DNA from: Berberis thunbergii
Lineage: Eukaryota; Streptophyta; Magnoliopsida; Ranunculales; Berberidaceae
Length of the DNA: 64,000 nt
Direction: 5' to 3'
Assembly (NCBI GenBank): GCA_003290165.1
Contig: QNQO01000551.1
Location: 434,001-498,000 of the forward strand
Positions 45,264 to 58,022 of this stretch are shown here, one piece after another. The first letter of the stretch is position 1. The number at the start of each line of letters is the position of its first letter. A model generated the notes under the pieces. That model had not been told where the DNA came from, did not search any database, and was given only the letters and a program-made list of their open reading frames with translations. A program made the position numbers and the translations under genes.

Positions 45264-48200
45264 ATGACGATAGTGGAGACCTCCACATACAGGCGTCCCC
45301 ACCACCACAGATCCGACTCCAGGCGTTCGATTCAACTCTTCTTCCCATTTCAGAAGACACTCTTAACCCTTCTATGGATCGTGGGATTCGTTTTGGTGTT
45401 CGAGTGGCAAAGGAGCACCATTGATAGGGTTCTACTCTTTCGACGGTCTCCGTCGAGGCCGGTCCCAAAGCTGCGGCCTTTTGTGTTTAATTTGACGGAT
45501 TTCGGAGGTGTGGGTGATGGAGTGAGTTTGAATACTAAGGCGTTTGAGAGAGCTGTTGCGGAGATTGCGAAATTGGGGGAGAAAGGTGGGGGTCAGCTCA
45601 ATGTGCAGACTGGGCATTGGCTTACGGCTCCATTTAATCTTACGAGTCATATGACATTGTTTTTGACGGAGGGGGCTGTTATACTTGGAATTCAGGTGAG
45701 TTGTTTTGTTTCTTTCTTTAATTTTTTTTCCTTTTTGCATTTAACTTATGTTGTTTGTTCAGTGTCTACTGAATGTATTCAGGAATAAGAATGCACGAGG
45801 TTGAAGTTTTTCGTGTTTTTATTTCAATGTGGACAGTAAAATTTCGGAAAATTTTGGTTTTCTTATAGAGAGTAGGGGCTTATGAAAGTGATCAAGTGAT
45901 GGTATTTAGTGTTAAAGAGTAGACACCAATTTAACAGTGTTAAACACACACATACCTAACAGTGTGAAACACACACATACGCACAGCACAGCTATGATCA
46001 AGAGCATGTTCATTCCGAATGTCAATGCTTGAATCAAAACAGTGAAAGAGATGCACTTTAGCAAAGAGAAAGTACGCACTGAAAGGTTCTGCAGTTCATT
46101 GGTTTGACACTGAAATGTCACGTAGGAAAACACAACGGTTTTGGAGCTAAGCCTGAAAATGTTAGGATTGAGAGTAACAGATGCTTGTGCAAGGGAGTTA
46201 CCAATTGTGAGGTGGTTGTAGCCCAAGCCGATTCCCAGATTCCCGTCAAGTTTGGTGCTTGGTTTCGAGGTGGTTGAAGAGAGTTTGGATTTTTGCTTCT
46301 GCTAATCAATCTTATCAATTGTATCAGAGCTATAAGCTCTTGGGAAAGAAGTTTGCAGAAATAGCTCGCAAGAAGTCTAGAAATATCAACAAACAAATCG
46401 AAGACCTTCAAGCTTCAACTGTCAGCAAAGAGTATTTGGACTGAGTGCAAAAAGGCTTACTAATGAGAATGAGAAGCCCCCCCCCCCCCCCAGTTAATCG
46501 AAAATCAGTACTTTATCAAATGTTTCTCACTGTATGAAGGAAATCAAATAAAACTTTCTTCATGTGCTAACCACCATTGACACAACTAAAGTTAGGTTTT
46601 TGAAGTATGTTTTCAAATCAGTATGGGCCCAAAGGTGAAGAGTAGGACACACTTGCCCTGAATGGACCTATCTTGCACCAAGGTGGCAATAGTCATGACT
46701 TATCACATCTAAGTGGGATAGAGCATCTCCAATGGAGAGCTCAACCTCAACCTAAAAAGGGTGGACCAATTGAGGTTGACGGTGGAATTCTCCAATGAGC
46801 TATTCAGCAAAATCTCATAAAAGTGACTGGAAAGTAAATTTTGGGCTACAAATAACCATTTTTATTCAATTTACCTTGTATATAGGGTCAAAATAGTCAA
46901 TTGAGATAGGCACATAGAGCAATACTGCGTACGTAGAACTATTTTGTGTGTCTAGCTCTGCCAAATCCTCTCAGCCCATACTCATTTATGGCAATAGTTT
47001 AGGCTTTTCGTTGGAGTATGAAAATTCACCCTCAAAGCTCATACAATTGCCATATTTGGCTTTTGAGCTTGCCCATTGGCGATGCTTTTATGTGTCATTT
47101 TCATTAAACTCCACTCAACCTGTTCCCAAATGGGTCGTGTCAACTGGCGTTGACATGGTTGTTTACTTTGCTTAATAAATATCAAACTAACAATCATAAT
47201 TTGTAATTAATTAAACTCCAAGCAATGCAGTCTTTCCACATATCCTCGCCTAATCCAAGCTCAATGATATATTCATTCACCACCTTCATCCAAGTTTTCA
47301 ACGGTCGTCCCCTCCGTCTACACCCTCCATTAACCTTGAATTAATCTAATAAGTTTGTTAATTATATTCTTAAACTATTTCATGTATTCCAATTATAAAA
47401 TATGTGTCCATTAGGTTTTATTAGATACAATTTGGATTTCATGATTATCAATAAAATCAAATAACTATTGTGTCAAATGGGTTGAAGCAGCAAACCAAAC
47501 CTGACCCAATTAATAATTGTGTCATAAATTCGTGTTGTATTGTCATTCATGTCACAAATTGCCACCCCTAACCGCTACTAACACTACCGGTGCTTGTCTC
47601 ATAGGGGCTGAAGCATTAAACCTAAACCTGACCCAATTAGTAATCTTGTCATGAGTTCATGTCATCCGGTCGTGCCACAAATTGCCACCTCTATTGTGCA
47701 CCAACACCCCCCTGCACATGATCAACATTGCTATGTTTACATCCCTCCTAAACGTTGTCAACATCGTGACGATGCATGAATCCTATTATTTGAGTGATTT
47801 GATGAAGCAAGAAGCAAATTTTTTTTGTTGATTTTTTTGTACAGAACATCATGTTCCAATATCACAACGTTAAGCTTGAGATTTCTACCTTTGATAGGAA
47901 CATAAAAATGTACCTTTTTATTGGCTAATTTTATGAAGTTAATAATGTATTGGACAGTAAATCTTTAATAGGTAAGATTGCTTTTTGATTGGTAGGCAAT
48001 AAGTTAAAAAGGTTTGCACCCCATTGGTGGGAAGATGTGTCTATGAGAGGGAGATGTCAGGCAAAATTCCTATGCAGACTTGGCCTTAAACAAAATAAAT
48101 TTTGCAGACTACATTTACACCTGATTATTATGAAAGGGAACTTTGTAATCGTTTGAGCATAACTTATACAAAATTTGAAGAGAATCTTTTAGTACATCGA

Positions 48201-51200
48201 AGAATTTCACTTGTTATTTGCTCGTTTGAAGTTAGCAGACACAGAAGAACATAAGGTTCATAGCTATCCAATTTGCAGCTACATTTCACCGTATTCTTTT
48301 GACCGTTTGATTTTGATGTTAGTGATTCATCATGATCATATTGCCTTCTGTAAACTAAATTTTAGATTTTATATTCTTTTAATGTATACAAAGATCGATG
48401 GCTCTGATAAGTGATACCACAAAATTGATGTAATCTAGAAAACCAAGTAAATAACAAGGAAAAAAGGAAAAAAAAAAAACCAGTAAATATTCTATGCAAA
48501 TACAATATTCTCTGCAAATATTAACAATATTTTTAATGTGACAATTTAAGTCTTATTTATAATTGAAAGACTCAGTTAGCTAACTTAAATCTAATCCTAT
48601 CTGCCTCCTCGTTTTATACATATATAACAATGAGTTAAATTTGTCTTGAATTAGGAAGAAAAGCTCTGGCCACTGATGCCTCCATTGCCATCATATGGAT
48701 CTGGAAGGGAGCATCCTGGACCACGATATGGGAGTCTGATCCATGGCCAGAATCTTACAGATGTTATTATAACAGGTTTGATGCACCTTTTATGGAAGTT
48801 TGATTAAGGTTTGATAAGTAAGGTGTACTTGCAAAAGTTTCATGTCATGAATTACATCCTTGCTCCATGGTTAATTTGGTGGAGTGATATTTGTCAGTTG
48901 GACGAGCTATGTCTGTGCTCTATCAAGCTTTTGGGCAGGATGTGATGCTTGTTCAATTTAATCTTTTTTGGAAGTTAGAGATGCGAACTGGTTGTGGAAT
49001 ATTTGGGTTAATTTTTAGACAACTTGATTGAACTTTGTTGCGAAGGTTTCTTTATTTTTTATTTAACCTACTTCAGACAACCAAATTCTTAGACTGATTT
49101 TCAATTTCTGATATTTTTCCCAGTTGGACAAGACAATGTGAAATATGGATATTGTAACATATAAGTTTGTAACATTCTCTGTTTTATTGCTATATTTATT
49201 AAGGGTGTGTTGGGTTGTGTGGATTCCTATTTCATGGAATCCATTGGGGAGAAGGGGGGGTGGGGGTGTTTATTTCTAAGGCTAACTTGATCAAAATGTG
49301 GGGGACCATCTATTACAAATTCTGAAATTTCGGTCTATAGTGGGAGTTCAACTCCTATAAACAAAATCCTCCCTCTATTGGTCAAAATTCTAGACTTGGT
49401 GACAATGGAAGGGGTGACTCGTTATTTCGATGAATCATTTCTTCAGACAGAAGAAGACAGATGGTCCCCCACATTTTGATCATAGCTATGTAACAAGGAT
49501 ACTCTGTTTAAACAAAAAATAGCATGTCGACTCTTACAACCATAGACACTCAATGCCTCCATCATCATCTTTTTGACAAATATTTGAAAATTCTCAATTC
49601 TTTACAAATGTTACAAGCACATTATGGGAAGTTAGTAATGCATGAGTAGCAATAATATTGACTATGAGTGAATGAATATATTTAATAATTCAAAACTTAT
49701 TGCTGAAAAGTAAATATTATTAAAATGTATAGGCATTCCCTAGCACCCCGTACCATGTTTTATGGCCAACGTGTCCGACACCTCGTATCCATGTCCATGT
49801 CCATGTCGTTGCATACCCGTTTTGTCACTTAGTTATTGATAGGTAGTTGTAATGGTTTAGTTTTGTCTTCTGTTTGGCAGGGTATAATGGTACCATTGAT
49901 GGCCAAGGGGAAGCATGGTGGATAAAGTTTCGACAGAAGCATCTCAAGCATACAAGGGGTCCCCTTGTGCAGATTATGCAATCTAGTAATATCCACATCT
50001 CCAGTATAACACTAAGGAATTCTCCTTTCTGGACACTTCATCCTTATGACTGCACGAACATAACTATTACCAACTTAACTATCCTGGCTCCTGTTCATGG
50101 AGCTCCAAATACAGATGGAATAAATCCTGGTAAGAATACCATGTATTCTCTTTATTTGATGCTCTCTCTCACTCCATGTATATACCCACAAACACAAAAG
50201 TTTATTACTCAAGTCACTTTATGATGGTAGCTATGATTGTAAGAGGAAGCAACATCTAGTTTTGAAGGTATATTGCAGAGCAGAGACTTTGGTTTGATTC
50301 AAAAGAGAGTATAACAAGCTGAGCTTTCGACAGCTTTATCTAGGTGTTGGGTAGAAGGTAACAGCCTTGAATGGATATCTGTTGGATTGTAGAAATTGTA
50401 GAAATGAACCTTGTGAAAGAGTTCCAATATTCATTTCTTGATTTGTGGCTTAAAAATACTTCTCCTATATTAGAGGAAGGGGGTTGTGATACAAGGGATT
50501 TAAGCTAATTAGCCTAATTGGAGATGTGTACAGGTTAGTAGCTGAAGCCCTAGCATGCAAATGTACCATTTCTGGCATCCAAGGGTGATTCAAAGGAAAA
50601 TTTTCAGACTGGGTTTTGGCTACAAATGAACCTTGAGATTGAAGTGTGCTGACCAAGGTTCCAAACTTAGTATGCAAATTCTCCTTTGAGAAAGTGTATG
50701 ATCACACTTAGTGGGGCCTACTACTTTATTGCCTAGAGTGAATAATGTTTGGCATGGAGTATCGAACTATTTATTTTCTACCTGGTGTTAGAATTTAGAA
50801 CTGGAATAGCTTATTCTTTAAGGTTATGAATGTCATTACCAGTGTTCTAAAAAGCGCTAGGCGCTGGGCGGGCGGCCAGCAGGTGCCTAGCGCCCCGAGG
50901 CCTAGGCGGTCTTAGGTTTTGTATTATAACTTTAATAATTTACAAAAGTTAAACATAATGCCTTATCAATTATATCCAATTTAATGCCAAGATACATATG
51001 CAAAATTTAAAAACATGAAAAATTAACAATTATGAACAAAATTTATTAAAACTCAAATGACTGAAGTTGGTCATAATGGGTACTTTATATAAAATTGAAT
51101 TTGTGGACAAATATTCAAACCTACTTTTTTATTTTTCTTCAAATTGCATGAATGGTTGCAGTCATGTTTGATAAAATCTACATTAGTAAAATTGGTACCG

Positions 51201-54200
51201 ACAGATCATTTGAGAGTTCCATTAAGTAATCATCATTTGCTACAATTAGACATATACTAAATAAAAAATAATTAAATAATTTATTTCTAAAAAAGAGGAA
51301 AGAAAAATAAAATAAGAACACAACCAGCCTTATTAAAAAATAAATAAAAATTGCCCAGACTTAGGGATGGCAACGGGGCGGATTTGAGCATATCCATCCC
51401 CGATCCGCCAGGAATAACGGATCCCCGATCCGCCCCGCAAATCCGTTATACAATTTTTATCAAAAACCATAACCGCCCCGTGTGGATTGGCGGATATCTG
51501 CCCCGCCCCGCCAATCCGTTTCCGATTATCCATCTAACTACAGGGATTATAACAAAAATTACAAACAGAAACAAACATCCATACAAATATCATAAAAAAA
51601 ATTACAAATAAATTACAATGAATCCATATGAAAATTAAAACAAAAATTAACAAAAAATAAAATAAAATTCGATATCTGATATCTTGATATGAAAAAAAAA
51701 AAAATTTGAACTGATCTGAAATCTGAGAGACGAAAGGAGGGGCGCTCGGGATCTATTCGAACTGATAGATCAAGATTTCAGATCAGAGATCTTGATCTTG
51801 ATCAGAGATCTTGATCTCGATCTGAGATCTCGATTTCAGATCTGAGATCTTGATCTCAAATCTGAAATGCTTCTTCGGAGTTCGCCCTTCGCTGTTTTGA
51901 GGGAGAAGAAGGGACCCTTCGCGGCGGCCTTTGCTGTTTTGAGGGAGAAGAAGGGCCGAAGGGACCCTTCGCGACCTTCGCTGTGACGAAGGAGACTGGA
52001 GGCGAGAGAGAGAGGAGTAGGAGGAAGACTGGAGACGAGACGAGAGAGAGAGGAGTAGGAGGAAGACTGGAGACGAGAGAGAGAAGCGGGAGTTGGGAGA
52101 CAGAGAGTCTCTGCTTCTTTTGCTCTTTTCTGCTCTGTGATGGTTGAAAAACGAAGTGATGAAGTGGGAAATGAATTTCTTCATTTAGAATTTCTCGATG
52201 AAGTGAAGAGATAGGTGAGGCAGATGTATATTTTTTTTTTTTTTTTTTTTAGCATTTAAAGGGTGAGGGTGTTTTTGTAATATCAACACTTAAACGGATA
52301 TCCGCGGGGCGGATATGGCCAAATCCGTATTCGCCCCGAATATTTAATGGATATTGTTTGGATATCCGTATCCGCCCCAAAATCCGTTTAAGTATATCCA
52401 AAACCGCTCCAAACGGATTGGGTGGGGCGGATATCCGTGAAAATCCGCCCCACTGCCATCCCTACCCAGACTGCCTAGAACCCCGCCTAGGCCGCCCAGA
52501 CCCCGCCCAGCCATTAATCGGGGCAGTTTTCTACCTTCTAGCGCCTAGGCCGATTTTTAGAACACTGGTCATTACCGGTGGCCAACACAAAGTGGTTTCT
52601 CCTTATTTATTTTCAACCTGGTTTTGGAATTGTTGAATGGACTTATTCCTAGAGCTTAGGAAAGTCAGTTTCTAGTTGGATTCAGCTCTTTGGAGGGTGC
52701 AGAATGTGATTTATCAGCAGCACTTTACTGGGATGCATCTTTTCCTTGAATAAAAAAAAATATGGAGCAACTTTGTTTTATTGTCAATCACTCACTACTG
52801 ATTAGTTTTACCTCTATGGTGAATTCCAATAAGTATTCTCTTGAATGTTTGGTTTTTCTTCAAGGCTCAAGATAAACCTTTCCAGTAGTGTTGTTCAAGG
52901 TGGGAGTTAAGGGTGTAACCCTAGGAGACTAGAGTATTGGGGAATATTGTGGGTTATTTCCCTGTAAATACATTGAGTATATTGTGCTTGTAGGACAATT
53001 TAAGAATTACGAATTCAAGTCCTTCAGAGTGCATTGGCTAATATTCCCGCTCATTTTGTGTGTAGTAGTTGAGGATTTTTTTATGTGTGGAATGAACATT
53101 GCCAAGGGTTTTCATGCCCTACAGATGATAGATAATTTGTGCTGAAAGAATGTTGGCATGACTGGGCGTTAGATCTTTTACAAATACGAACAAGTCATTT
53201 TGGGAAAATGACTAGAGGCTTTTGTGGGTAAGTTTACGTAAACCGAAGTTTTATGTTGGATCATACCAATTGTGAATATTGATCCAGAAAGAATACTGAC
53301 TGGTATCAGTTTGGAATTAACTACCCTATCGTTTAACTACCTTGGCCTGTATCAGTGCTGGCAAACTTATCTGGGGGTAGCATAAAATAAAGAGTATTTG
53401 GTAGATTTGGTAAAGGTCATAGGACAGTTTTGGCTCATTAAACCAGACACGTTAAGTCAGCATGCTCACTTAACTTACCAGCCAATTTATCCACCCAACC
53501 AAGGAATCTGGTGATCCCAATCATGTTACTTGCAATGAGAAAACTGGAGCCTAACTGATCTTTTGAGTCAGGGAGGAGATGTTTGCTGGCCTGCCTCTAA
53601 GCTTAAGCACTCTTAGGTGAAAATGAAGTCCTAGTCTCAATACCTTGGGTTTCAAGGAAAATGAGCTGCTTGTGGTCCTCTAAAGATGCTGTTGTTGTTG
53701 TTATTAATATATTTATTGTTAGTACTTTTATGTCTTAGTAACACAAGTACTGGCTCGAATCGAAAGCAAGGCGTTTCCTCTTCTTTGAGCAAGAAAAGTG
53801 ACTGTTCGCAATGCTTTCATTTGCATCTTCTAAAGTGAATTAAAAAGAAGTTGAATCTTCAGTTGAAGGTTCTTTGTGAATTTTTCTTCACACTTTAGTG
53901 TATGGACACTGTTCTGTTGTCACCTTTAAAATGAATATCCAGTGACACCTGGATTATGAATAAATGCTTTAGAACCCTCTGTACGAATTATCGATATTTC
54001 AACAACGTCAAGGGAAGCAAGAGGCCTTGTATTTATGTGTATTTGCTTTATACATTCGAGACACTATAATCAGGTTTTTGCTCATACTCTTTGCAGATTC
54101 ATGCGAGAACATGGTAATAGAGGACTGTTACATAAGTGTCGGTGATGATGGTATTGCGATAAAGAGTGGTTGGAATCAATATGGAATTATTTATGGGCGC

Positions 54201-55288
54201 CCTTCAAAGAACATTATCATCCGAAATGTTGTCATCCGCTCCATGGTGAGGTGAGAACAACAACACAACTCTGACTTGATTATATTGGTAAAATTTGTGG
54301 AAGCAATGTTTGAAGCAGGCATCATAATGGGGCCCGGGGAAGACTTGTTCTGTTTTGTGTATTATTGACAGATGAGAAACCTTTTGAAAATTTTAATTTG
54401 TAAATGAACACACTGGGTAAACGTGAACCTTTTAAAATTTAAATCGTGCATGAAAACCCAAAATACCATGTTCTAGAAATGAAGTTAAAGAAAGAAACAC
54501 ATGCACACAACAACCTTGGAACAGATACAGTTGAATAAATGGTTATAATCCAAAAAATAAAAGGTAAAATAGAAAGGTATAACTGTAAGTCAAGATTGTT
54601 ATTTCGGCTATAAAGGCCTTCATGTTATTAAGCTGCATTTATACTATTAGGATATCACTAGTGATTTTGAAGAACTTGCTAGTATATCCATATGTTACCA
54701 AATGGTGAACTATCATGTCTTTACTTACTTAATACTATCTTACCTTGACTGAATTATGCCAGTGCTGGAGTATCTATAGGCAGTGAGATGTCAGGTGGTG
54801 TTTCAAATGTTACAGTACAGAACGTTCTTGTGTGGAGCTCAAGGCGGGGTGTGCGGATCAAGACCAGCCCAGGCAGAGGGGGTTATGTTCGACATATAAC
54901 CTACCAAAACGTGACATTTGACAATGTTCGGGTTGGGATTGTCATCAAGACTGACTACAGTGAACACCCTGATGATGGATTTGACCCCAAGGCTCTTCCG
55001 ATTCTTGAGGACATAAGTTACACTGGAATCTATGGCCAAGGAGTCCGTGTACCTGTCAGAATCAATGGCAGTGAAGAAATTCCAATTAGGAATGTCACTT
55101 TCCGAGATATGTCAGTTGGTTTAACTTACAAGAAGAAGCACATCTTCCAGTGTGCCTTTGTTTATGGACGTGTTATTGGGACCATTTTCCCTGCACCATG
55201 TGAGAACTTGGACCGGTATGATGAGCAAGCTCGGCTAATTAGTCCCTCACTGTTCCAGAACGTAACAAATGTAGATTATGATTTCTGA
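45264..55288 (+). CDS. polygalacturonase (GH28), membrane-anchored divergent clade
   Basis: There are five exons: 45264-45695, 48655-48775, 49881-50129, 54097-54250 and 54763-55288. Together they give 1482 nt and 493 residues with all junctions GT-AG and in frame. Polygalacturonases hydrolyse homogalacturonan of the pectin wall. The N-terminus has a basic head and a hydrophobic segment (about residues 32-48, TLLTLLWIVGFVLVF), i.e. a signal anchor. GH28 motifs are PNTDGI (end of exon 3), GDDG (exon 4, residues 283-286; usually GDDC) and RIK (350-352). The usual GHG is replaced by GSEMSGG. This pattern is known from the plant clade around At3g61490, for which activity is not well shown. Introns 1 and 3 (about 3.0 and 4.0 kb) are enlarged by transposons, including the nested hAT pair. 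The 3' UTR follows to about 55600. Confidence 0.94.
46290..46440 (+). repeat. possible Copia/TRIM remnant with primer-site-like sequence, in intron 1
   Basis: ATTGTATCAGAGCTATAAGC at 46317-46336 resembles the TGGTATCAGAGC primer site of Copia and TRIM elements, preceded by a TCTTATCA end. The following open frame to 46444 is unrecognised. A C15 run follows at 46477-46491. Weak evidence. Confidence 0.3.
47222..47329 (-). pseudogene. LINE reverse transcriptase C-terminal fragment, in intron 1
   Basis: The minus strand reads RRRGRPLKTWMKVVNEYI and LGLGEDMWKDCIA. This resembles the 'RGRP..TW..VV..DL...GLTE.MA.DR..WR' tail of plant L1 proteins. About 36 residues only. Confidence 0.45.
47471..47700. 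repeat. two tandem diverged copies of a transposon-end-like unit, in intron 1
   Basis: A unit containing GGTTGAAGCA(G), AAACCTGACCCAATTA, and TGTCACAAATTGCCACC occurs at about 47478-47570 and 47606-47693. The right edge, ACAAATTGCCACCCCTAACC, looks like an inverted hAT-type end. The matching left end was not found. Confidence 0.5.
49200..49482. repeat. MITE-like inverted repeat in intron 2
   Basis: A perfect 24 bp inverted repeat (49288-49311 and 49459-49482, containing ATGTGGGGGACCATC) encloses about 150 bp. The stretch just left, AAGGGTGTGTTGGGTTGTG at 49200, resembles a Tourist end as at 43510. No clean target duplication was found. Confidence 0.55.
50840..52567. mobile_element. non-autonomous hAT element (CAGTGTTCTAAAAA family), copy 2, with another hAT inside
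   Basis: The ends are CAGTGTTCTAAAAAGCGCTA and, inverted, CAGTGTTCTAAAAATCGGCC. The target duplication GTCATTAC (50832-50839 and 52568-52575) is perfect. Without the inner element and its 8 bp duplication it is 617 bp, and it matches copy 1 (18763-19320) closely. It lies in intron 3 of the polygalacturonase gene. Confidence 0.93.
51362..52464. mobile_element. non-autonomous hAT element (TAGGGATGGC family), copy 2
   Basis: The ends are TAGGGATGGCAACGGGGCGG and, inverted, TAGGGATGGCAGTGGGGCGG, with a perfect 8 bp duplication CCCAGACT (51354-51361 and 52465-52472). It is 1103 bp and lies in reverse orientation to copy 1 at 13456-14266. It shares the inner CTTCGCTGTTTTGAGGGAG repeats. The minus-strand frame at 51783-52184 is Arg/Ser-rich low-complexity sequence, not a recognised gene. 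A T20-plus run lies at about 52230-52251. Confidence 0.93.
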
Positions 55289-55375
55289 GGGTGACCTGCT
55301 TTTTTGCTGAAGTTGACAGATTCTTCTTTTCCTTCAAGGTCTTCGTTCATGAGGCAAGGAGCATTTTGATTAAGT

Positions 55376-55396
55376 CTTATTATTATTATTATTATT
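55376..55396. repeat. (TTA)n microsatellite in the polygalacturonase 3' UTR
   Basis: About seven TTA/TAT units lie some 90 bp after the stop codon. Confidence 0.85.
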
Positions 55397-55619
55397 TTGG
55401 CTTGTCTCCTTACTTTATCTCTTTTGTCATCCTCAGGGCTTTGTGCATGGGATGCATATTTCAAATGCTTAGACGTTTCCAAGATAGCTGTGAAAACACC
55501 AAATGTTGTGAAATGAAGGTTCAGCTGCAGATTCCTCCAACAACAGAGGCCATCCAACCCTAACTTTGACTGTACATTGTAATAATAAAATTCCACTTTG
55601 TAGTCCTACAGGATTATTA

Positions 55620-56702
55620 TGTTCCTTGCAGAGGTGATTGATTGGGAGATGACCTCAAATGTTATTTCGTTCTCATTTGATTGTAACTTCACAATGTTAG
55701 AAAAAGGCAAGGTTTGTAGATTTTTTTTAATCCAAATTGTGTTATTTTATAGCTAATTTAAGTGATTATCTGTGTCCTCAATGTAGAATATTGTTGCAAG
55801 TAAGAAGATTGTTTTGGATAGGGTGTCTCTTTTAACACCTTCAAACTTTTTTGTAATTTTCAAGTCTAATGTCTAATGTCTAATGTCTGAAGCTGCAGCA
55901 AGTCTATCCATTTTTATTGTTTATTTGTTTAATTAATATTAATTTGGGGGTATTGTGATTTTGAAATCTAGCAAAACTCAATTTAGAAGTGCTGCAATGA
56001 GCATCTATTGTCATCTGGCAAGACAAAATTTTGGTTTGCTATTGTGAATGTGGTGAAAATTTGCAAAGCAGCAAATGGATTTTATTAATGGGCAAAAACT
56101 AAGAAATCCTGACTAGCGATTCTCAAACTCACAACTTCTTACAAGGAGAGTAGATGTCTAATCGATTTGAGGATGTTTGTTTTAAATGAAGTCGGAGGGA
56201 GGAATTTGTTTCTCTCCAACGTAAATTTGACAGGCATGGGCATGCCCTCTCCTTAAGGATGTCAAGGGGTGTGAGCTCCTCTCAATTACCTACAATTACC
56301 ATTCTACCCTTTATTTAATTTTTCAAACTGGCCTCAATTTCTGCTATTCTTCTTTTCTCTGTTCTCGAGTCTGTCAAACATCATGACATAGGACTAACCT
56401 ATTATGGGTTAATTAGCCATACCTCCCCTAAATATCATTATTTAGCGTCACCCCCTACTAACAGTTTCTACGTGACGAAATTGCCCTAAAAATATGCATC
56501 TCCAAAGCAATTGCCATCTAGATTAAAGAAAATGATGAGATGCGAGTAATCTCGAAGTGACAGTTAACGATCAGGCTTAATTTGTGACGAGGAAAAACAA
56601 ATTTTTTCCACCCTCAAATCTAAGACTAACCACCACCTCCAACTGCGCCTTTCAGAACCAACACCACCTTTCAACAGAAACCACTTGCAAGTCGAAGAAA
56701 CC
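55620..56702. other. spacer, no gene recognised
   Basis: No coding sequence is supported. Three tandem copies of TAATGTC(T) occur near 55866-55888. Confidence 0.35.
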
Positions 56703-56805
56703 AATGATAGCCTGGTTGGATGGTTAAGCTTGTGGTGATTTAACCCCCACGTCTTGGGTTCTATACCCACCAACGACACGCTTGCCTTTCAAAAAAAAAA
56801 AAAAA
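56703..56805 (+). mobile_element. tRNA-derived SINE, copy 1
   Basis: GGTTGGATGGTTAAGCTTGT resembles a pol III A box region. TTGGGTTCTATACCCACC holds the B box. The copy ends CGCTTGCCTTTC plus an A tail (56791-56805). The same layout recurs twice at 57788-58022. Confidence 0.75.
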
Positions 56806-57787
56806 TCGAAGAAGCAACACCATCCTCCGCCATTTTCTTATTTTCTCCTCTTTGAACCCAATCCTATCAATCGAAAGCATTTTCAGTGTACTCAACATGA
56901 ACCCCATCCTCTCATCAATTCAGTGTTGGAGGTTTGGAATACCAAAACCCCTCTCATTTTTTATGGGTTTTGTAAAATGCAAAGAAAGAAAAGATCCTAA
57001 ATCCCCAGCTTTCGCTAGAATACACCAACATTAGGTGCATAGTTATCCCTATCATGTGTAACCAACAATTCTAGCTATAGTCATGTTTGCTAGTTTTTTT
57101 TTTTTTTGCCTTTTTGGATTTTTTTTACACTTCTACCCCTTCAATAGATAGTGTTTTAAAGAAAATGGGAAAAAAAATGTAAAAACACCAAAAAAAAAAG
57201 CTAGCAAACATGGTTGGCTAGACTTTACTGTCATGTTTCGAGTCCCTATCGTCACGTATAAGCTCATACCAATTCTTCACTAGTATATTCGTATCACACA
57301 AGACATCTAAGTTGTATCATATGTATCAAAATGGTATCGTACCATTGGGGGCAAGGTTAAAATAACAGAATTTTTTCCCCACCTTTCACTCTTCATTTGA
57401 TCTTCATGTATTTTTAGGATCTGAAGTAAAAGTGTTTTGAGTGTTTTTGTGGGAAAAGTTAAAACAAAAACCTCTTAAAGGCCTCTACCCCTAAAATCAA
57501 CACAAACTTTCTCTATGCTTGTCGGATTGGAATTCCATACTTTGCAATGGATTTCTACACTAAAGTGCTTTCCATTAAATGGGTTTATTTGAAGCATTTA
57601 ATGGTTTTTCTATAAAATGCCCTTAAACCCATAGGTAATTTTTATTGTGAGAGTTTGTCCTGGGAAATTGAAATTAAAATGTAAATATCGTGATAAAGAG
57701 GTGTCAAAAGGCATACAAAGATGAAATACCACCCTACCAAGACAAGTCAAGATAATGGAGGCAAGATAGTGCCCCATCCTTGACAAA

Positions 57788-57920
57788 GATGTGAGGGTGG
57801 CCAATGATAAATTGGTTGGATGATTAAGGTTGTGGTGGTTTATCTTCATGTCTTGGGTTCTATACCCATCAGCAACACGTTTGCCTTTCAAAAAAAATAA
57901 AAAAATAAAAAATAAAAATA
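57788..57920 (+). mobile_element. tRNA-derived SINE, copy 2
   Basis: Same family as 56703-56805: GGTTGGATGATTAAGGTTGT, TTGGGTTCTATACCC, TTGCCTTTCA and a long A-rich tail (AAAATAAAAAAATAAAA type). It is directly followed by copy 3. Confidence 0.75.
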
Positions 57921-58022
57921 TGTGAAGGTGTGCTAATGGTAGTTTGATTTGATGGTTAAGGCCGTGGTGGTTTAACCTTCACGTCTTGGGTTCTATACCC
58001 ACCGGTGGCACGCTTGCCTTTG
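57921..58022 (+). mobile_element. tRNA-derived SINE, copy 3, in tandem with copy 2
   Basis: TTTGATGGTTAAGGCCGTGG, TTGGGTTCTATACCCACC and CGCTTGCCTTTG repeat the family pattern. Its head, TGTGAAGGTGTGCTAATGG, matches the head of copy 2 (TGTGAGGGTGGCCAATGAT). It has no A tail. Confidence 0.7.

Noticed and set aside
46259..46444. Possible Copia gag start in intron 1 of the polygalacturonase gene
   Set aside because: Only the primer-site-like word is suggestive; the protein has no recognised gag feature. Reported only as a weak repeat.
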